Assembly: GCF_039539345.1 (NCBI RefSeq)
Contig: NZ_BAABCY010000086.1
Span: forward strand, 62,001 to 126,000
Reading direction: 5' to 3'
Origin: Snuella lapsa
Lineage (GTDB): Bacteria > Bacteroidota > Bacteroidia > Flavobacteriales > Flavobacteriaceae
DNA length: 64,000 nucleotides
Numbering within the stretch: the first letter of the stretch is position 1; every line of letters starts with the position of its first letter. A program made the translations under genes and the position numbers. The notes beneath the pieces are model-generated. The model worked only from the letters and a program-made list of their open reading frames with translations. It made no database searches and was not told the DNA's origin. Shown one piece after another: positions 7,657 to 16,251 of the stretch.

Positions 7657-8904
7657 TTAAGGGGTTTTAAACGACGAAGTACTCGGTAATTCAAAAATCT
7701 CCAAATCAAAATAGGGCAGTGCTGCCATTAAATGATCGAAGATATCCGACATAATGTATTCGTAGTTTTCCCAACGCTTATCACTACTAAAGGCATAAAT
7801 TTCCATAGGAATGCCTTGGGTGGTAGGAGCCAACTGGCGTGCCATAATCATCATATCCTTATTAATGGCCGAATGCTGCTTTAAGTAGCTGTCTATGTAC
7901 TTTCTAAAGACACCTATGTTGGTAAGATTACGACCGTTTAACAGCATGCTTTTGTCTGCACTATGCGATTGGTTGTAAGCATGTATGTCTGCTTGTCTAG
8001 ACTCTAGATATTTGGTTATTAACTGTATCCCCTTTAACTTTTCTACATCGGCTTCGGTTAAGTATTTAACGCCTTGTTGATTAATGTAAAGGGCACGTTT
8101 AATGCGACGCCCTTCGGAGCTTGTCATACCACGCCAATTCTTAAAAGAATCCGATATCAGGGCATAGGTGGGAATGGTGGTTATGGTCTTGTCGAAATTC
8201 TGAACTTTAACGGTTGCCAGGGTAATTTCAACAACATCACCATCGGCACCGTATTTTTCAAAAGTAATCCAGTCACCAATGCGTACCATGTCATTTATAG
8301 ACACCTGAATGCTGGCAACAAATCCTAGGATAGTATCTTTAAAAACTAGCAAAATGATCGCTGAAGCTGCTCCTAAGCTGGCCATGAATTCAATGAATTC
8401 TATATTGGTAATAATAGCAAAAGCAGAAAAAATGCCTATTACCCAGGCAAAAATCATAAATACCTGAATATAGCTTGCTACTGGTTTGTCTTTAAATTGG
8501 TTGAGGGTTTTTAGATAATCTTTAACAGTATGCAAAAGGCTTCTAACAATCCATAGGGTTAATATTATGCCAAATACTTTAAGTCCTTTTTCTGCAATGT
8601 TTTCATAATACTGAAAATCGATTAAGACAATTGGGACGAATTCCAAAGCAATTAAAAGTGGAATGATATGGGCGATATTTCTCGGTGCTTTGTTGGCTAC
8701 AAGCAGATCGTCAAAGTTGGTTTTAGACTTTGCTGCAAATTGGGAAAACAAACCAATAAGCAGTTTTCTTATAATAAAATCTATTATAAAAATAAGGATT
8801 AGTAAGCCTACAAGTAACAGCAGCATATTTAAATATTTTGCGACCGTTTCACTTGTTCCAACAGATACTAGGTAATCATAAAGAAAGTGCTTGGCAGATT
8901 CCAT
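7657..8904 (-). CDS. Mechanosensitive ion channel, MscM/YbdG type
   Basis: The 415-residue inner-membrane protein has the same length as E. coli YbdG (MscM) and would open under membrane tension during osmotic downshock. There are about five hydrophobic segments. The last (FMASLGAASAIILLVFKDTI) is the MscS-type pore helix, followed by the cytoplasmic beta-domain motif VRIGDWITFEKYGADGDV and VKVQNFDKTITTIPTYAL, close to the YbdG sequence. The start codon overlaps the stop of the upstream DUF3817 gene by one base (TAATG), so the two are co-translated. Confidence 0.92.
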   Translation of the reverse strand: MESAKHFLYDYLVSVGTSETVAKYLNMLLLLVGLLILIFIIDFIIRKLLIGLFSQFAAKSKTNFDDLLVANKAPRNIAHIIPLLIALEFVPIVLIDFQYYENIAEKGLKVFGIILTLWIVRSLLHTVKDYLKTLNQFKDKPVASYIQVFMIFAWVIGIFSAFAIITNIEFIEFMASLGAASAIILLVFKDTILGFVASIQVSINDMVRIGDWITFEKYGADGDVVEITLATVKVQNFDKTITTIPTYALISDSFKNWRGMTSSEGRRIKRALYINQQGVKYLTEADVEKLKGIQLITKYLESRQADIHAYNQSHSADKSMLLNGRNLTNIGVFRKYIDSYLKQHSAINKDMMIMARQLAPTTQGIPMEIYAFSSDKRWENYEYIMSDIFDHLMAALPYFDLEIFELPSTSSFKTP

Positions 8905-9194
8905 TATTCAACAGGTTTGAGGTATTTTCTATCAATATAAAATGTGCCAAACGGAATGACAGCGGCTAATAGAACGCTTCCAAATTGACTTGTGTTCCAC
9001 TCAAAATCCTTTTTTAACAAAATCGCCAAAACGATATATCCCATAAATAGCAATCCATGTGGCATTCCCAATAACTTAACGTATTGTGGTTCGTCAAGCA
9101 GGTATTTAATTGGTGTGGCTATAAACAGTAATAAGATATAGGAAAGTCCTTCGAGAAAGGCTACAACTCTAAATATACTAACAAATGATACCAT
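8904..9194 (-). CDS. DUF3817 small membrane protein
   Basis: The 96-residue protein has three to four hydrophobic helices and the family pattern FRVVAFLEGLSYILLLFIA at the N-terminus and LGMPHGLLFMGYIVLA in the middle. DUF3817 proteins are integral membrane proteins of unknown role; some were originally likened to the channel-associated YdzA family. It is the first gene of a two-gene minus-strand unit with the MscM-type channel, with one-base stop/start overlap. Confidence 0.9.
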   Translation of the reverse strand: MVSFVSIFRVVAFLEGLSYILLLFIATPIKYLLDEPQYVKLLGMPHGLLFMGYIVLAILLKKDFEWNTSQFGSVLLAAVIPFGTFYIDRKYLKPVE

Positions 9195-9214
9195 AAAGCA
9201 TTATTTTTAAGCTG

Positions 9215-9222
9215 CAAAAATA
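9215..9222 (-). promoter_or_regulatory. -7 box of the DUF3817-channel unit
   Basis: The minus strand reads TATTTTTG here, an exact TAnnTTTG match, 21 bases before the ATG at 9194. Confidence 0.5.
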
Positions 9223-9261
9223 CAGCACAGCAAGCTAAAACATATAGTTTTTAAGACTTTT

Positions 9262-9879
9262 TTAAAATATATGAAAAATAATAAGTCCATAAGCTAGAAA
9301 ACGCAACAAGCGCAGGGAGCCAAACAGTACCACATTTTTAAAAGGAAATGTAATAATGCCAGCTGCAATACAGGACATGGAAAAAGGCAAAGGTAGTAGA
9401 GCTCCAACCACAATAAGGAAGCCTCCCCATTTTCTGGAGTTTTTAAGCTGCTTAGCCATTTTAACTTCTAAATATTCATGAACAGTTGGGATTTTGGTTA
9501 TGGCAACACCAATCCAATATGAAAGTAATCCGCCTATATAGGATGCAAAAGCCAAAATAGTTAAAAATAGCCATGGGCTATGCATCTTGCCTGACCAGGC
9601 AATAAATATCTCGGGAGGAATCAAACCTAACAATGTTTCGGAAACAAAAAAGAAGATCAGAACACCATAGGCAGGTAAGGTTTCTGTAAGGCGTATCAAA
9701 GCTGCGTTAATATCAAAAAAATGATTTAAACAATATATCGCAACTACCAACAAGGCAATAAAGGGTAAAGCCTTTCTAACTGCCTGCCATACAAAGCTGT
9801 AAAATCCTGTATAGTTGTAATACTGATGTAACAACTGGATACGTGATTTTTCGGTTTTAGATTTTAACTTTCCTTTCAT
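9262..9879 (-). CDS. VTT (DedA/SNARE-associated) domain membrane protein
   Basis: The protein has a basic cytoplasmic N-terminus and about five hydrophobic segments. The VTT/DedA region includes FVSETLLGLIPPEIFIAWSG and the Gly/Arg-containing GALLPLPFSMSCIAAGI plus FGSLRLLRFLAYG. DedA-type proteins move lipids or lipid carriers across the membrane. An ATG at 9909 would add ten residues, but a TATATTTG -7 box at 9907-9914 overlaps it, so MKGKLKSKTEKSR at 9879 is preferred (205 residues). Confidence 0.87.
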   Translation of the reverse strand: MKGKLKSKTEKSRIQLLHQYYNYTGFYSFVWQAVRKALPFIALLVVAIYCLNHFFDINAALIRLTETLPAYGVLIFFFVSETLLGLIPPEIFIAWSGKMHSPWLFLTILAFASYIGGLLSYWIGVAITKIPTVHEYLEVKMAKQLKNSRKWGGFLIVVGALLPLPFSMSCIAAGIITFPFKNVVLFGSLRLLRFLAYGLIIFHIF

Positions 9880-9906
9880 AAGTAGGCACCTAGTTTTTGC
9901 AAAGTG

Positions 9907-9914
9907 CAAATATA
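9907..9914 (-). promoter_or_regulatory. -7 box of the VTT gene
   Basis: The minus strand reads TATATTTG, an exact TAnnTTTG match. It places the RNA start near 9901 and supports the internal translation start at 9879. Confidence 0.55.
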
Positions 9915-10251
9915 CGGGATAGAAGCGGTCTTATTGGAGATTTTAAGATTATTTAACATGTAGGAGAGACATCTCAGGTAATTCATTTAATTGGTTTTGC
10001 ATGTTAGTTGAAACTTAAATAGATTTTAGTTAGCATTAAAGGTATGGACTTGCCGTAGGTTGTTATTTAGCTCATAAGATGACATATGTCATTTTATCCT
10101 CTGCTTTTTGTAGGTACCTTAGTACCTGTTTCAGCTGAAACATGAAATATGAAGTCATCTCTAAACACAAAATAAATGCATATAAATAATTCCTAAATAC
10201 ATATATTTTTTTTAACTTACTTGTTTCCAATAAGCTACAAAATTCATATAG
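9915..10251. other. Regulatory intergenic region upstream of the EF-G paralogue
   Basis: No gene is seen in these 337 bases. The middle part holds three symmetric elements in 64 bases: ATGACATATGTCAT (10079-10092), AGGTAC/GTACCT with a 4-base centre (10112-10127) and the perfect 16-mer TGTTTCAGCTGAAACA (10127-10142). A long AT-rich leader follows to the ATG at 10252. Confidence 0.8.
10080..10122 (+). promoter_or_regulatory. FNR-like box and -7 element before the EF-G paralogue
   Basis: TGACATATGTCA (10080-10091) fits the TGA-N6-TCA pattern seen at five other promoters in this window. The near-consensus -7 element TACCTTAG (10115-10122) is centred exactly 33 bases downstream, the same spacing as at hemN, pflB, ppdK and ccoS. 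The box has one mismatch from TAnnTTTG. The implied leader is about 126 bases. Confidence 0.5.
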
Positions 10252-12378
10252 ATGAAAATTTACGACGAAAGACACATCAAAAACGTTGTTTTTGTTGGTG
10301 CTCATGGCAGCGGAAAAACAACACTGGCCGAGACCATGCTCTTTGAAGCGGGGCTCATAAACAGGCGAGGAACCGTAGAAGAACGCAATACCGTTTCCGA
10401 TTACCATGAGATAGAGCACGAGCGTGGTACATCGGTTTTTGCAACGCCATTGCATACCGAATGGCGTAATTACAAGATTAATATTATCGATACTCCGGGA
10501 TTGGATGATTTTATTGGTGAGATTATTTCATCCATTAGGGTGGCAGATACTGTTGTTAACGTTATCAATGCCAAACATGGCTGTGAGATTGGTACAGAGA
10601 TTATATGGAACTATATAGACAAATACCACAAACCCATGTTGTTTGTTATTAATCAAATGGACCATGTCAATGCCGACTTCGAGCAAAGCTTTGCAAGCAT
10701 CAAAACACTTGTAGGCAATAACGTTGTCAAAGTACAGTACCCCATTGTTATCGATGGGGCTTTTTGTTTAATAGATGTTCTTAAAATGAAACTTTACAAG
10801 TTTCCGCCACAGGGAGGCAAACCTGAGAAGCTACCTATTCCGGATTCTGAAAAAGAAAAAGCCGATGCGCTTCATAACGAACTTGTGGAGAAAGCAGCCG
10901 AAAACGACGAAGAACTGTTAGAAATTTTCTTTGACAAAGGGACGTTGAACGAGGATGAAATGCGTCAGGGTATTAAAGCGGGTATGACCAATCATGATCT
11001 GTTCCCTGTATTTTGTGTTTCGGCACTCAACGATATGGGTACAGGTAGGCTTATGGGCTTTATCGATAACGTAGCACCCGCCACAGCCGATCTTAAGCCA
11101 GAACAAAGCATTGAAGGTAAAACCATAACAACCGACATGGCGTTACCTACGACCTTATTTGTTTTTAAAACCTTCCATCAGCCTAATTTAGGACAGGTTA
11201 CCTTTTTTAAAGTCATGTCTGGAGCTGTTAATGTGAACGATAAATTTATCAACTCCAATAATGGGGAAACAGAGACTATGAACCAGTTATTTATTATGGA
11301 CGGTAAAAATCGGAGTCCTGTTAATAAACTAGCTGCAGGAGACATTGGTGCCACCTTAAAGCTGAAATATACCGAAACGGGTGATACGCTTTGTGATAAA
11401 AGCCACCAGGTAACGCTAAAACCTATTAAGTATCCAGAACCGAGAATCACCAAAGTGGTTTCTGCTCTAAGTAAGAACGACGACGAAAAATTGAGCGAAT
11501 CCCTAAAGAAAATAAGCAGTCAGGATCCTACAGTACTAGTAACCTTCTCTAAGGAAACCAAACAGTTGCTGTTAAGTTGCCAGGGGGAGTTGCACTTAGC
11601 TACCATCCAGTGGATGTTGGAACATTTATACCATATTGAAGCAGAATTTAAAAAGCCGAGGATTGCTTATAGGGAGACTGTACAACGTTCGTCTACCGCC
11701 AATTACAGGCACAAAAAACAATCGGGAGGTGCTGGACAATTTGCCCAAGTACACCTTAAGATTGAACCTTGGTATGAAGGACTTGAGGAACCAGAAGGCT
11801 TTAACATAAGGGGTAAGGAAATTGTAGAGTTACCCTGGGGCGGTACACTGGTATTCTATAACTGTATTGTAGGTGGTGCCATAGACCAACGTTATTTACC
11901 ATCGGTAATGAAAGGTGTATTGGAAGTCATGGAGTCCGGACCGCTTACCAAATCGTTTATACGCGATGTACGGGTAATGGTATACGATGGTAAAATGCAT
12001 CCAGTAGATTCTAACGACATTTCTTTTAAAATCGCTGGAGCCCATGCTTTTAAAGAGGCCTTTTTAAATTCGAATCCCAAGCTGTTGGAACCTACCAACA
12101 AGTTAACGGTTAAGGTGCCAGAGGATATGGTAGGCAATGTAATGACGGATTTGCAAACACGACGGGCCATTATCCAAGGGATAGAGAGCGAAGGGAATTA
12201 TCAGGTATTAAAGTGTACCTGTCCTGCAGCCGAGCTGTACGGTTATTCCACCGCATTGCGTTCTTTAACACAGGGCAGGGCTACCTTTAGTTCGGTGTTT
12301 GCCTCTTACGAATCGGTACCTGCCAACGTGCAGAATGATCTTATTAAGCAAGTAGCCTTAGAAGAAGTAGAAATCTAG
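10252..12378 (+). CDS. EF-G paralogue with altered GTPase motifs
   Basis: The 708-residue protein has all five EF-G domains, with the domain IV segment HKKQSGGAGQFAQVHL intact, so ribosome-translocation activity is plausible. The G domain is degenerate. The P-loop G16-AHGSGKT-23 is kept, switch I reads ERGTSV (57-62), switch II reads DTPGLDDF (80-87), so the catalytic His of DTPGHVDF is Leu, and G4 reads NQMD (134-137) instead of NKMD. This suggests poor or no GTP hydrolysis. Some Bacteroides are reported to use a second EF-G (EF-G2) that works without GTP hydrolysis under starvation; orthology is inferred, not shown. A helical-protein gene follows after 15 bases. Confidence 0.9.
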   Translation: MKIYDERHIKNVVFVGAHGSGKTTLAETMLFEAGLINRRGTVEERNTVSDYHEIEHERGTSVFATPLHTEWRNYKINIIDTPGLDDFIGEIISSIRVADTVVNVINAKHGCEIGTEIIWNYIDKYHKPMLFVINQMDHVNADFEQSFASIKTLVGNNVVKVQYPIVIDGAFCLIDVLKMKLYKFPPQGGKPEKLPIPDSEKEKADALHNELVEKAAENDEELLEIFFDKGTLNEDEMRQGIKAGMTNHDLFPVFCVSALNDMGTGRLMGFIDNVAPATADLKPEQSIEGKTITTDMALPTTLFVFKTFHQPNLGQVTFFKVMSGAVNVNDKFINSNNGETETMNQLFIMDGKNRSPVNKLAAGDIGATLKLKYTETGDTLCDKSHQVTLKPIKYPEPRITKVVSALSKNDDEKLSESLKKISSQDPTVLVTFSKETKQLLLSCQGELHLATIQWMLEHLYHIEAEFKKPRIAYRETVQRSSTANYRHKKQSGGAGQFAQVHLKIEPWYEGLEEPEGFNIRGKEIVELPWGGTLVFYNCIVGGAIDQRYLPSVMKGVLEVMESGPLTKSFIRDVRVMVYDGKMHPVDSNDISFKIAGAHAFKEAFLNSNPKLLEPTNKLTVKVPEDMVGNVMTDLQTRRAIIQGIESEGNYQVLKCTCPAAELYGYSTALRSLTQGRATFSSVFASYESVPANVQNDLIKQVALEEVEI

Positions 12379-12393
12379 AATAAACAAAACATT

Positions 12394-12780
12394 ATGGAAA
12401 CTCAAACTAAAGTATCCTATTTAAGCGACTTAAAATTCAATTTAGAAACTTGGAAACGCGAGCTCCGTTTTCACTTTAACGAAATGGACAGCTTCGAAGA
12501 AAAACTAGAGGAAATAGCCTCTAGGGAATACGATAAGCGTGCGATGCAACAAATCGAACATTTTCAAAACAGAATTGAGATAGAACGCAATGAAATCTCA
12601 AAGCTTATGCACCGCTGTAAAAATAAAATGAATACCTTGATAGCGGTGGATTACAACGAGTCCATTGACGGCAGTTTATTGCATAAGCAAAAGCCTTTAA
12701 AGGACGATATGAGACAGTACATTAAACTGCATTACGATCTTAAAGAAGAAATGATGGATTTTTTCAGTCAGTGGTTGTAA
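12394..12780 (+). CDS. Helical protein of unknown function, partner gene of EF-G paralogue
   Basis: The 128-residue protein is strongly charged and predicted all-helical with heptad-like spacing (LKFNLETWKRELRFHFNEMD; FEEKLEEIASREYDKRAMQQ). There is no signal peptide, membrane segment or cysteine pattern. It starts 15 bases after the EF-G paralogue and shares its terminator, so the two form an operon. I do not recognise a named family. A coiled-coil stress or ribosome-associated role would fit the context but is speculation. Confidence 0.85.
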   Translation: METQTKVSYLSDLKFNLETWKRELRFHFNEMDSFEEKLEEIASREYDKRAMQQIEHFQNRIEIERNEISKLMHRCKNKMNTLIAVDYNESIDGSLLHKQKPLKDDMRQYIKLHYDLKEEMMDFFSQWL

Positions 12781-12812
12781 TTACAAGATGTACGATACAT
12801 CGTATTGGCTGT

Positions 12813-12850
12813 CAAAACCCCATTATTACATGGTTGATAATGGGGTTTTG
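12813..12850 (+). terminator. Terminator of the EF-G paralogue operon
   Basis: A perfect 14-bp stem, CAAAACCCCATTAT (12813-12826) with ATAATGGGGTTTTG (12837-12850), encloses a 10-base loop. With A-tract and T-tract inside the stem it can work in both directions. Confidence 0.85.
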
Positions 12851-12884
12851 GTGAATAAAGAATTTCTTGAAACGAACTATCCCA

Positions 12885-12911
12885 GAGGCTCAGCCTCGAG
12901 GAATTCTCTTC
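12885..12911. repeat. Possible intergenic repeat with GAGGCT/AGCCTC palindrome
   Basis: GAGGCT-C-AGCCTC (12885-12897) is a perfect 6-bp inverted repeat followed by GAGGAATTCTCTTCG. It lies between two convergent terminators and has a higher GC content than its surroundings. Similar cassettes recur in intergenic DNA of some flavobacteria as I remember them, but only one copy is in this window, so repeat status is unproven. Confidence 0.35.
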
Positions 12912-12934
12912 GATTAAAATATTGTATAAAGCAT

Positions 12935-12968
12935 AAAAAAGCTGTCTAAAAAGTGATTTTTTGACAGC
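12935..12968 (-). terminator. Terminator of the YceI-like gene
   Basis: Read on the minus strand, GCTGTC (12968-12963) and GACAGC (12946-12941) pair, extended by an A5/T5 inner stem, and the hairpin runs into six T residues (complement of 12935-12940). Confidence 0.85.
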
Positions 12969-12992
12969 CTTATTGTATTTATTGTTTGATTT

Positions 12993-13619
12993 CTAGCCTT
13001 TACGGAGGAAAGTACTCACCTCTATGGCTACATCATCCCATGTCTTGCTTACACCATCTGGGCCTTTATGAAGATCGAAACAAGCTTTGTTTAGGGTTTC
13101 TAAGGCACCAAGTGCATCCCAATTAGCCAGGTTCATTGTACCGGTCATGGTTACACGTCTTTCTTCTGTGATCTTAACATCCAAAGGTAAATCATGGGTT
13201 ACCCCATTCATTGTAATACTTGCTACACAAGAGTTGTTAGCGTATTTAATAGTACCTTTTAAGATATCTGTATTGAGCATTGCTCCAAAAAATGAGGCTT
13301 TTAATTTGGCATCACGACTCTCGTCCTTAGTAAACAAACTACTTGCAGGGATAGAAAAATTTAAATTATTTAAAGCTTCTTGAGCAGAAGCCCCTTCTTT
13401 ATTTTCAAATTTTAAAACGGTAAACTCACCACCAACAGGTTTTTTTTCTGTGGTTTTATAGGCAGTCCATTTTACTGTTGTGGCTTCTGGCTTAACAACA
13501 AATTTTTCGGTCGCTACAGTCTCAACTGTTGTTTCCGTTTCGGTTTTGTTTGTTTTCTTTTTACAACTTATTGTAGTGATTAATAATAAGGCTGACAAAA
13601 GGAATGTTGTTTTCTTCAT
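12993..13619 (-). CDS. YceI-like lipoprotein
   Basis: The 208-residue protein has a lipoprotein signal peptide with lipobox ITTISC (lipidated Cys19), a Thr/Glu-rich linker and a YceI-like lipocalin beta-barrel domain. Supporting signals are the start TVKWTAYKTTEKKPVGGEF, the middle ASFFGAMLNTDILKGTIKY and MNGVTHDLPLDVKIT. YceI folds bind isoprenoid-type lipids; the ligand here is unknown. It is monocistronic, with its own -7 box (13667-13674) and terminator. Confidence 0.85.
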   Translation of the reverse strand: MKKTTFLLSALLLITTISCKKKTNKTETETTVETVATEKFVVKPEATTVKWTAYKTTEKKPVGGEFTVLKFENKEGASAQEALNNLNFSIPASSLFTKDESRDAKLKASFFGAMLNTDILKGTIKYANNSCVASITMNGVTHDLPLDVKITEERRVTMTGTMNLANWDALGALETLNKACFDLHKGPDGVSKTWDDVAIEVSTFLRKG

Positions 13620-13666
13620 TGTTTTGTTTTATTGTTTATTTAAGTTCATTTTTAAAAATAATGTTC

Positions 13667-13674
13667 CAAATTTA
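13667..13674 (-). promoter_or_regulatory. -7 box of the YceI-like gene
   Basis: The minus strand reads TAAATTTG, an exact TAnnTTTG match, about 48 bases before the ATG at 13619. Confidence 0.5.
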
Positions 13675-13704
13675 CTTAACTAATATGTGAATCACTATTT
13701 TCTG

Positions 13705-13749
13705 ACTGATAAATATCATGTTTTTTTATATAGCTATGCTCTACTTTTG
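13705..13749 (+). promoter_or_regulatory. FNR-like box and promoter of hemN
   Basis: TGATAAATATCA (13707-13718) is a TGA-N6-TCA palindrome. The -7 box TACTTTTG (13742-13749), an exact TAnnTTTG match, is centred 33 bases downstream, so the regulator would sit near -41.5. Oxygen-independent heme synthesis is a classic FNR target. Confidence 0.75.
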
Positions 13750-13766
13750 GCACCAAATTGTTAGGT

Positions 13767-15131
13767 ATGTTAAAAACGTTAATAAATAAATATAATGTAG
13801 CGGGGCCTCGTTATACGAGTTATCCAACGGTGCCGTATTGGAATAACGACACTTATTCTTTAAAACATTGGAAATCGTCATTAATCACTTCATTTAAGGA
13901 AAGTAATGCTAAAGAGGGGATTAGTTTGTATATCCATTTGCCATTTTGTGAAAGCTTATGCACTTTTTGCGGTTGTAATAAGCGTATAACAAAACAGCAC
14001 AGTGTAGAATCACCTTATATTGATGCCGTTTTAAAGGAGTGGAGCTTGTACTTGGCATTGTTTGATGAAAAACCGATTATAAAGGAACTTCATCTTGGTG
14101 GAGGAACTCCTACTTTTTTTAGTCCAGACAATTTAAAGCGCTTAATACAGGGTATTTTAAATAAGTCGGTACTGGCTGAAGCTTATGAATTCAGTTTTGA
14201 AGGCCATCCCAATAATACGACAAGAGAACATTTACAGGCACTTTACGATGTTGGCTTTAGGCGTGTGAGCTATGGTGTTCAAGATTATAATGAAACGGTT
14301 CAAAAAGCAATACATAGAATTCAGCCTTTCGAAAATGTTAAACGGGCTACGGAGCTTGCAAGGGAGATGGGTTATACGTCAATAGGTCATGATATTATTT
14401 TTGGATTACCATTTCAAACACTGGATCATGTACAGGAAACCATTCTCAAAACGAAGGCATTATTGCCTGATCGTCTGGCATTTTATAGTTATGCGCATGT
14501 ACCATGGATAAAAGGTAACGGACAGCGAGGATTTAAAGATTCGGATTTACCTTCGGCTGCATTAAAACGTGAACAATACGAATTAGGGAAAGCATTACTT
14601 ACTCAAGTGGGCTACCATGAAATTGGAATGGATCACTTTGCTCTGGCTACGGATTCATTATATAAATCTATGCAAAATGGTGGTTTACATAGAAACTTCA
14701 TGGGATATACAGCATCAAAAACACAAGCGATGATAGGCCTAGGGGTTTCTTCGATTAGTGATAGTTGGTATGGATTCTCCCAAAACGTTAAAGGTCTGGA
14801 ATCTTATTATCATTTATTAAGGGAAAACATGTTGCCCGTATATCGAGGGCATATTTTAAATGATGAAGATTTGGTTATACGTAAGCATATCCTTAATTTG
14901 ATGTGCCGCTTTAAGACCTCCTGGACCGATGATCGGCTATACTTTAGCGAACTCCCGGAAGTTTTAATACGACTAAAAGAAATGGAAGCAGACGGATTGC
15001 TTCATATTACATCGCAAACTATAGAAGTAACTGAAAAAGGCCAGCCCTTTGTTAGAAACATATGTATGGCTTTCGATTTATTATTACAACGTAAACAACC
15101 TGATGTCCAGTTGTTTTCCATGACGGTTTAA
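13767..15131 (+). CDS. hemN: Oxygen-independent coproporphyrinogen III oxidase
   Basis: HemN uses two SAM molecules to decarboxylate coproporphyrinogen III to protoporphyrinogen IX without oxygen. The radical-SAM cluster motif reads C61-x3-C65-x2-C68 followed by C70 (CESLCTFCGC). The upstream YNVAGPRYTSYPTVPYW and the downstream LHLGGGTPTF and GHPNNTT are diagnostic of true HemN rather than HemW. ATG at 13767 gives 454 residues; a TTG nine bases earlier is also in frame but less likely. The FNR-like box upstream fits expression under low oxygen, next to the cbb3 oxidase genes. Confidence 0.96.
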   Translation: MLKTLINKYNVAGPRYTSYPTVPYWNNDTYSLKHWKSSLITSFKESNAKEGISLYIHLPFCESLCTFCGCNKRITKQHSVESPYIDAVLKEWSLYLALFDEKPIIKELHLGGGTPTFFSPDNLKRLIQGILNKSVLAEAYEFSFEGHPNNTTREHLQALYDVGFRRVSYGVQDYNETVQKAIHRIQPFENVKRATELAREMGYTSIGHDIIFGLPFQTLDHVQETILKTKALLPDRLAFYSYAHVPWIKGNGQRGFKDSDLPSAALKREQYELGKALLTQVGYHEIGMDHFALATDSLYKSMQNGGLHRNFMGYTASKTQAMIGLGVSSISDSWYGFSQNVKGLESYYHLLRENMLPVYRGHILNDEDLVIRKHILNLMCRFKTSWTDDRLYFSELPEVLIRLKEMEADGLLHITSQTIEVTEKGQPFVRNICMAFDLLLQRKQPDVQLFSMTV

Positions 15132-15301
15132 CGTAACAACGGTAATGATAGGTCTATATAATCAATAGTTTTGATATTAATTGATATATTTACTGTGCGA
15201 ATAGTATTAAAATAATTTGAAAACAAAATGCAAGGAAGCGAAACGATCGTGTATTCTTGAATTTTTTAACAAGTTATTTTTTAATAATTAAAATTAAACT
15301 C

Positions 15302-16135
15302 ATGAAAAAAATTATTGTACCTATAGATTTCTCTGAACATTCTGAGTATGCTTTAAAGACTGCTGCGCAACTGGCAAAGCAATATGATGCGGAAGTTTTG
15401 GCTTTACATATGTTAGAGATGTCCGATATTATGTTAACTGCTTCAGAAGGACTTCAAAATCAGAAAGCGGCCTATTTTTTTAAATTGGCTGAACAAAAGT
15501 TTGAAGCATTTCTAGACAAGGATTATTTAAAGGATATTAAGTTAACTCCTATTATCAAGCATTTTAAAGTGTTTAGTGAGGTTAATGATGTGGCCAAAAA
15601 GAACGATGCCGACCTTATTGTTATGGGTTCGCATGGCGTTAGCGGAGTTAAAGAGTTTTTTATTGGGTCAAACACAGAACGCGTAGTGCGTCATGCCGAC
15701 ATCCCTGTTTTGGTTGTTAAAAACGATGTTTTGAAAGTAAGCTTTAATGAAGTGGTATTTGCTTGTGATTTTTCTGAAGAATCCATAAGGCCTTATATCA
15801 ATGCTGTAAACATGTTTGATAAAATGCGGTCTAAGATGCATTTGGTATATGTTAACCTGCCTAACGAGCGCTTTAAGAGTACTGACGAAATAGAAGCTGA
15901 CGTTGTCAATTTTCTCAAAAAAGCTGATGGCAATTTGAGCAGGTATAACAATGTAAATTATGTGTCCGATTATACAGCAGAAGAGGGCATTTTAAATTTT
16001 GCCAATAAAATTAATGCTGATTTGATAGCAATACCTACTCATGGCAGAAAGGGGCTATCACACTTTTTTGAAGGTAGCATAGGTGAGGACATAACAAATC
16101 ATGCGAACTTACCTGTAATGACATTTAAAATATAA
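15302..16135 (+). CDS. Universal stress protein with two Usp domains
   Basis: The ATG at 15302 (MKKIIVPIDFSEHSEYALKT) begins a 277-residue protein made of two UspA domains of about 140 residues. Domain 1 ends with the ATP-binding loop GSHGVSGVKEFFIGSNTERV; domain 2 ends with PTHGRKGLSHFFEGSIGED, a similar loop. An upstream in-frame TTG at 15257 would add 15 hydrophobic residues of no family match. It lies 170 bases after hemN; no FNR-like box was found in that spacer, so its control may differ. Confidence 0.92.
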   Translation: MKKIIVPIDFSEHSEYALKTAAQLAKQYDAEVLALHMLEMSDIMLTASEGLQNQKAAYFFKLAEQKFEAFLDKDYLKDIKLTPIIKHFKVFSEVNDVAKKNDADLIVMGSHGVSGVKEFFIGSNTERVVRHADIPVLVVKNDVLKVSFNEVVFACDFSEESIRPYINAVNMFDKMRSKMHLVYVNLPNERFKSTDEIEADVVNFLKKADGNLSRYNNVNYVSDYTAEEGILNFANKINADLIAIPTHGRKGLSHFFEGSIGEDITNHANLPVMTFKI

Positions 16136-16173
16136 GCTGGGTAGCCAGTTACTAAATTTGATTAATAGCAATG

Positions 16174-16209
16174 AAAGGGCAATTTAACTATAAAATTGCT
16201 CTTTTTTTT
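16174..16209 (+). terminator. Terminator of the Usp gene
   Basis: GGGCAATTT (16177-16185) pairs with AAATTGCTC (16193-16201), one G-U pair, 7-base loop, flanked by AAA and a T8 tract. Confidence 0.88.
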
Positions 16210-16251
16210 ATACCACAAATATTACTACGCTTTGATTGCAATAAAAAATGG

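Noticed and set aside
10072..10455. 127-codon open frame on the minus strand across the EF-G paralogue start
   Set aside because: It overlaps the conserved P-loop coding region and the palindromic promoter, and its translation shows no family or plausible composition.
15132..15301. FNR-like box before the Usp gene
   Set aside because: TTGATATTAATTGAT-type half-sites are direct rather than inverted and no TGA-N6-TCA match exists.
15257..15301. Upstream TTG start for the Usp gene
   Set aside because: It adds 15 hydrophobic residues absent from the family, whereas ATG at 15302 starts the canonical MKKIIVPIDFSE.
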